Positions 60,940 to 64,000 of a stretch of DNA of 64,000 nt are shown here, in pieces. The notes under the pieces are model-generated. The model was not told where the DNA came from. It saw nothing but the letters and a program-made list of their open reading frames with translations, and ran no database searches. The position numbers and the translations under genes were made by a program. This DNA is from Bursaphelenchus xylophilus (Eukaryota; Nematoda; Chromadorea; Rhabditida; Aphelenchoididae), in the NCBI GenBank assembly GCA_904066235.2, contig CAJFCV020000001.1:1674001-1738000 (forward strand), given 5' to 3'. Numbering within the stretch: the first letter of the stretch is position 1; each line of letters starts with the position of its first letter.

Positions 60940-61089
60940 CAGTCTGTCGGGAAAATAATGAGCACTCTGTTGCATCAAAAATCGCACCACCGACAAAATG
61001 AATTATATCGCGAAAAAAACAAATTGCTTTTCACTTCAGCGACACAATTTTCGATGCGGCATTGTGATCATTATTTTCCCGACAGACTG
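60940..61089. mobile_element. type A palindromic MITE
   Basis: Full-length copy, CAGTCTGTCGGGAAAATAAT to TTTTCCCGACAGACTG. Confidence 0.87.
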
Positions 61090-62449
61090 ATAGAAGTTGA
61101 GCCGCAAGGCAATCAAGAAAAGACGGCACATTGATAGCACTTCCGAAGATGCCACCACAAAGGCCAAATGCAAAAAACAACGCTTCAATCTAGCTACCAA
61201 AAATAAAAGTCCCCGTTGAAAACGTCCGACTCAACGGATCCCAAAAACAAACGTTACTTTCGACCGACGTAACCATTATCACCCCCCCCCCTTCCTTAAA
61301 AATCTCTTTACCGCTCCTCCTCACCCCCTACTTGACCATCTTCACCTTCACCTCCATCCTTCTTCCTTTCTCTCTGCCTCCGTGGAGCAGGAGACGTTTT
61401 TGGCGTGCGAGCCGATCGCTGCAGGCGCGCGCGACGTGGATCTCCTCCCTCGCCTTCGAAACAAGCCTTCTGGGATGAGCGGATTGCGAAAAGCCGGTTT
61501 CGACGTGGTCTTCTTGGGGGTGTGTGTGCGGCTTCTTCAGCTGTCGCTGGCCGTGGCCGTGGGGGGATAAGCGTTTTTTGCGCGCGCCTTTCACGCGACC
61601 TCCGCCCGTCAAGAGAGAGAAAAAACAACAGTGCGAGTTCAATGCCCTGTTTCAAAAAATGATTACATAAGACGGATTTATTAGGGGTTAGCGATGGAGA
61701 AACGGTCATCAAAAGCGGCAAAGGAATGTCAACGGCGCCAAGAATGAAGACATTTATGTTTGTATTTTAAGTTCAATTTATTTATTTCACAAGTCGCTGC
61801 AAGTTCTGGACAGTTGACGTATTATTTCACAGAGGTGCGCGACAAAAAAAAAGAACTTTATATTACTCTTGTAATAGTAACTTTTTAAGAGTAAGAGTTG
61901 ACCACCAAGGGTGAAAAACTTGGCTCCGTTTGTCGGCTCTGCAGTGCATAATTTGAAAGTATCCAGCCCTCGTGTTCCACTTACCGAAGGGACAGATGTA
62001 TAATATTTTTGTATTTGCCGGTCTCTCCGAAAAGCCTCTTTGTCCATCGATAATGACGTCGAATTTGAGGCTCCCAGGGTCTACGGATGGTAGCACCCAT
62101 GGTGGTATCTTCCCGGCATCGATTGGCCACGTCCTTGTTGTGGGGCGGAACGAGTAGTTTTGTGGATTCAGTTCAATTCAATTTCACTAATCACATGTAA
62201 AGATCAAGTAGTAAAACAGTATGGTTTCTATTGTCAATGAAAAATCCTACCGTCGCTGGTTATAGTGCTTCGAGGATTTTCCCACTTGAAATTATCTTCA
62301 TTTACATATTCAAATCTGAGTGTACTTTTTTTAGTGAGGTTTCCTTATAAAGGGCCTCAGTTCCACTAAATAAACCACTTGGCTCTTGAGTTCTCGTACT
62401 GGTTGGTCAATGGGTTGTAAGTGTCATCATTCATTGCGCCATTAATAGA

Positions 62450-62855
62450 GGAAGTACTACAGATGCGACGCTCAGATTATGATGATAAATTTGACTCAAA
62501 TTTAGAAGAGTTGAGACCCTCAACTCGCGTTTTGCAGAAACAACCGGGATTTTCAGGGTTGGAAAAAATAGGACACTCTTTGGCAATTTTTTGGCCTGAA
62601 AGATCTTTCATCTGCTTCAAGAGAGTGTCTCCCCAGAAAATAAATTTGTTTAGAAACTAGCAATGATACGGACAAAAAATGTTTTTTCTCTATATAGTCT
62701 CTCCGTTTCGCGTACTCCCTCGGCAACGAAGATCGTTGATTATCTCGACTTCCTCTGCAAAGCGCAAGCTAAAATTTTCAGGAATTGATACGCCGTCAAT
62801 GCCCGAAGTGTGTGCAAAATTCAAAGAAAATCTGAGCGTCGCAGTTGGAGTATTT
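62450..62855. mobile_element. CAGGGGAAGT-family copy, ends worn
   Basis: GGAAGTACTACAGATGCGAC at the left and ATCTGAGCGTCGCAGTTGG at the right. Confidence 0.65.
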
Positions 62856-64000
62856 GGCTAATTGGTACACTAGATTCTATTTTTACGTCTTCTAGCAAAT
62901 TTATACGCATTTTTTGTTCCTTATTTTTTCATTCCTTTACTGCATAGAGCAGAAAAAAATCATACAAGTTGCCGGCTTATTCGTGTTTTATTGCAAACAG
63001 ATAAGGGAAGCCTACATTACATTAGCCGCTTATAGTTTCGATTTATCATGAAGAATCAGGGCCTAACTATCTCTCTTTGATAACAGGTCGAGAGAGGGCA
63101 CAAGAAAGAAAATGTTACAGCGGAAAATCACAGAATTTTTCACGTGCCCAACATTTCCGCTTAAATCTAGCCTTGGTTGTACGAGGACCTCAACAAACTT
63201 TAAATCTCATTTACACTTCTCAATCGGACAACAACATTCTTTTATCAGCTTTGTTTACATCTGTGTGATCTTTTACGGGACCACTAATTAGGCAGACTAC
63301 ATTAAAGTTCCTGATGAATTATTACCGATGAAAGAAGTGTAATTAGCCACCTGGATTTCATTAGCATTGTATATTTAGCCGAGCCGGTTTCGTGTTTGTA
63401 AAGCGGCTTCCTGTTTAAAACCCCGCCGACCGTAACTCGCATGCGAGAGCTTTTTTGTAATTGCCTTGATTAATGTCTAATGGCATTTGTCGTCGGATTA
63501 GCGGTGTTTCCAATTAAACTCCCTATAAACAGGCGGATTTGCGCTGGTTCAGGCTCGTTGGCTCGGGCGGATTTATTAATGATAATTCGAAATTTGGAGG
63601 ATATTCGGCTTAACATTTGATATGCAGCATTTTCAAGTCCAGTGTCTCAAAGTTTGTCGGGATAACATCAATAATCCAACGGCACAAATCCCTCAAAATC
63701 TAGTTGTTTTCTCGACGAAGCACTAGGCAATGTTTCCTAAATCCGTAATTACACCCCATACAAAGAGGCAATTGAAATATCCCACTACAATTGCATTCAA
63801 AACAGTCTTTGGCCAGCGAAGGGATTCGGTGTCATGAGGCGGAGTCTGAAAACTTATTAAGTAAAAACGGGCAGGTGCGTCGGGCCGCGGACTGTTATGC
63901 AGAACGGCCGTTAGTTAGCCCGAATTCACCGCCGTTGGCCCTCTTTTCAAATGTTTTGCCGTGTAATTACACTGTTATTATTATATTAGGCGCGTCATTT

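Larger units (their letters stand above)
51044..64000. other. 13-kb region without a convincing gene
   Basis: Upstream of the BPI-family gene, so its promoter is at the left end. It holds MITEs (51364-51513, 54582-55998, 58346-58489, 59347-59673, 60940-61089), CAGGGGAAGT-family copies (56085-56280, 57300-57620, 62450-62855), CTGTACAACAAA-type words (51260-52600, 58495-58625) and GCACAGTGCA words (52155-52215, 53258-53540). GC-rich blocks at 59917-60290 and 61380-61620 could hold exons but give no secure model. Confidence 0.6.

Noticed and set aside
61308..61721. GC-rich open frames on both strands, Arg/Pro-rich
   Set aside because: No recognisable domain, overlapping frames on both strands, no neighbouring exons; composition explains the openness.

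Overview
The window looks like nuclear DNA from a nematode, most likely a Caenorhabditis-like rhabditid. Genes have several exons with short TTTTCAG acceptors and GTAAGT/GTGAGT donors. Introns and spacers are AT-rich and full of homopolymer tracts, and they are crowded with short palindromic transposons. The gene set also fits: tandem flavin monooxygenases and a secreted BPI/LBP-family protein. I saw no operon, no rRNA gene and no intact tRNA.

Layout. 1-2202 (+): the 3' part of a DEAD-box RNA helicase gene. 2835-9675 (+): a seven-exon gene for a 462-residue protein I do not recognise. 11069-14611 and 17675-20742 (both -): two tandem flavin-containing monooxygenase genes, each with six exons of identical length. 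20743-30942: gene-poor spacer with three large inverted-repeat elements. 30943-33358 (-): a six-exon gene for a 289-residue type I membrane protein. 36627-40174 (+): a four-exon gene for a 309-residue four-span membrane protein. 40986-41693 (+): a two-exon gene for a 129-residue secreted protein. 42636-51043 (-): a twelve-exon gene for a 930-residue secreted BPI/LBP/CETP-family protein with an unusual disordered insert. 51044-64000: 13 kb without a convincing gene, mostly repeats. Every coding model here is a splice model read by eye from ORF continuity, GT/AG sites and codon phase; all phases close.

Repeats dominate the non-coding DNA. The commonest is a palindromic element of about 150 bp with ends CAGTCTGTCGGGAAAATAAT, in two internal types (A and B) and about 35 full or broken copies. 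In three places A and B are joined by the same short spacer around TTTTTGGGCCCAAAAA, which suggests a larger composite unit. A second group (ends CAGGGTGTTTCAAGAAAT or CAGGGTCTTTCAAGAAAT) forms 850-1070 bp inverted repeats flanked by TA; one copy sits inside a type A element, with TA on both sides. Other families are a CAGGGGAAGT element flanked by TA, an ACGTCAATCCA element (one copy nested in a type B element), a CAGTGG...GCAAAATGCTTCCC element, an 814-bp GC-rich element, short GTATCAAAAAGTATC hairpins, TCGTATAAAATGTC arrays, and an 83-bp tandem repeat built on GCACAGTGCA.

The genes do not form an obvious pathway. The two monooxygenases are a local duplication whose nearly identical patches suggest gene conversion. 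The BPI-family gene is the most unusual coding region, because its two lipid-binding halves are separated by a long Pro/Ala/Gly-rich segment.
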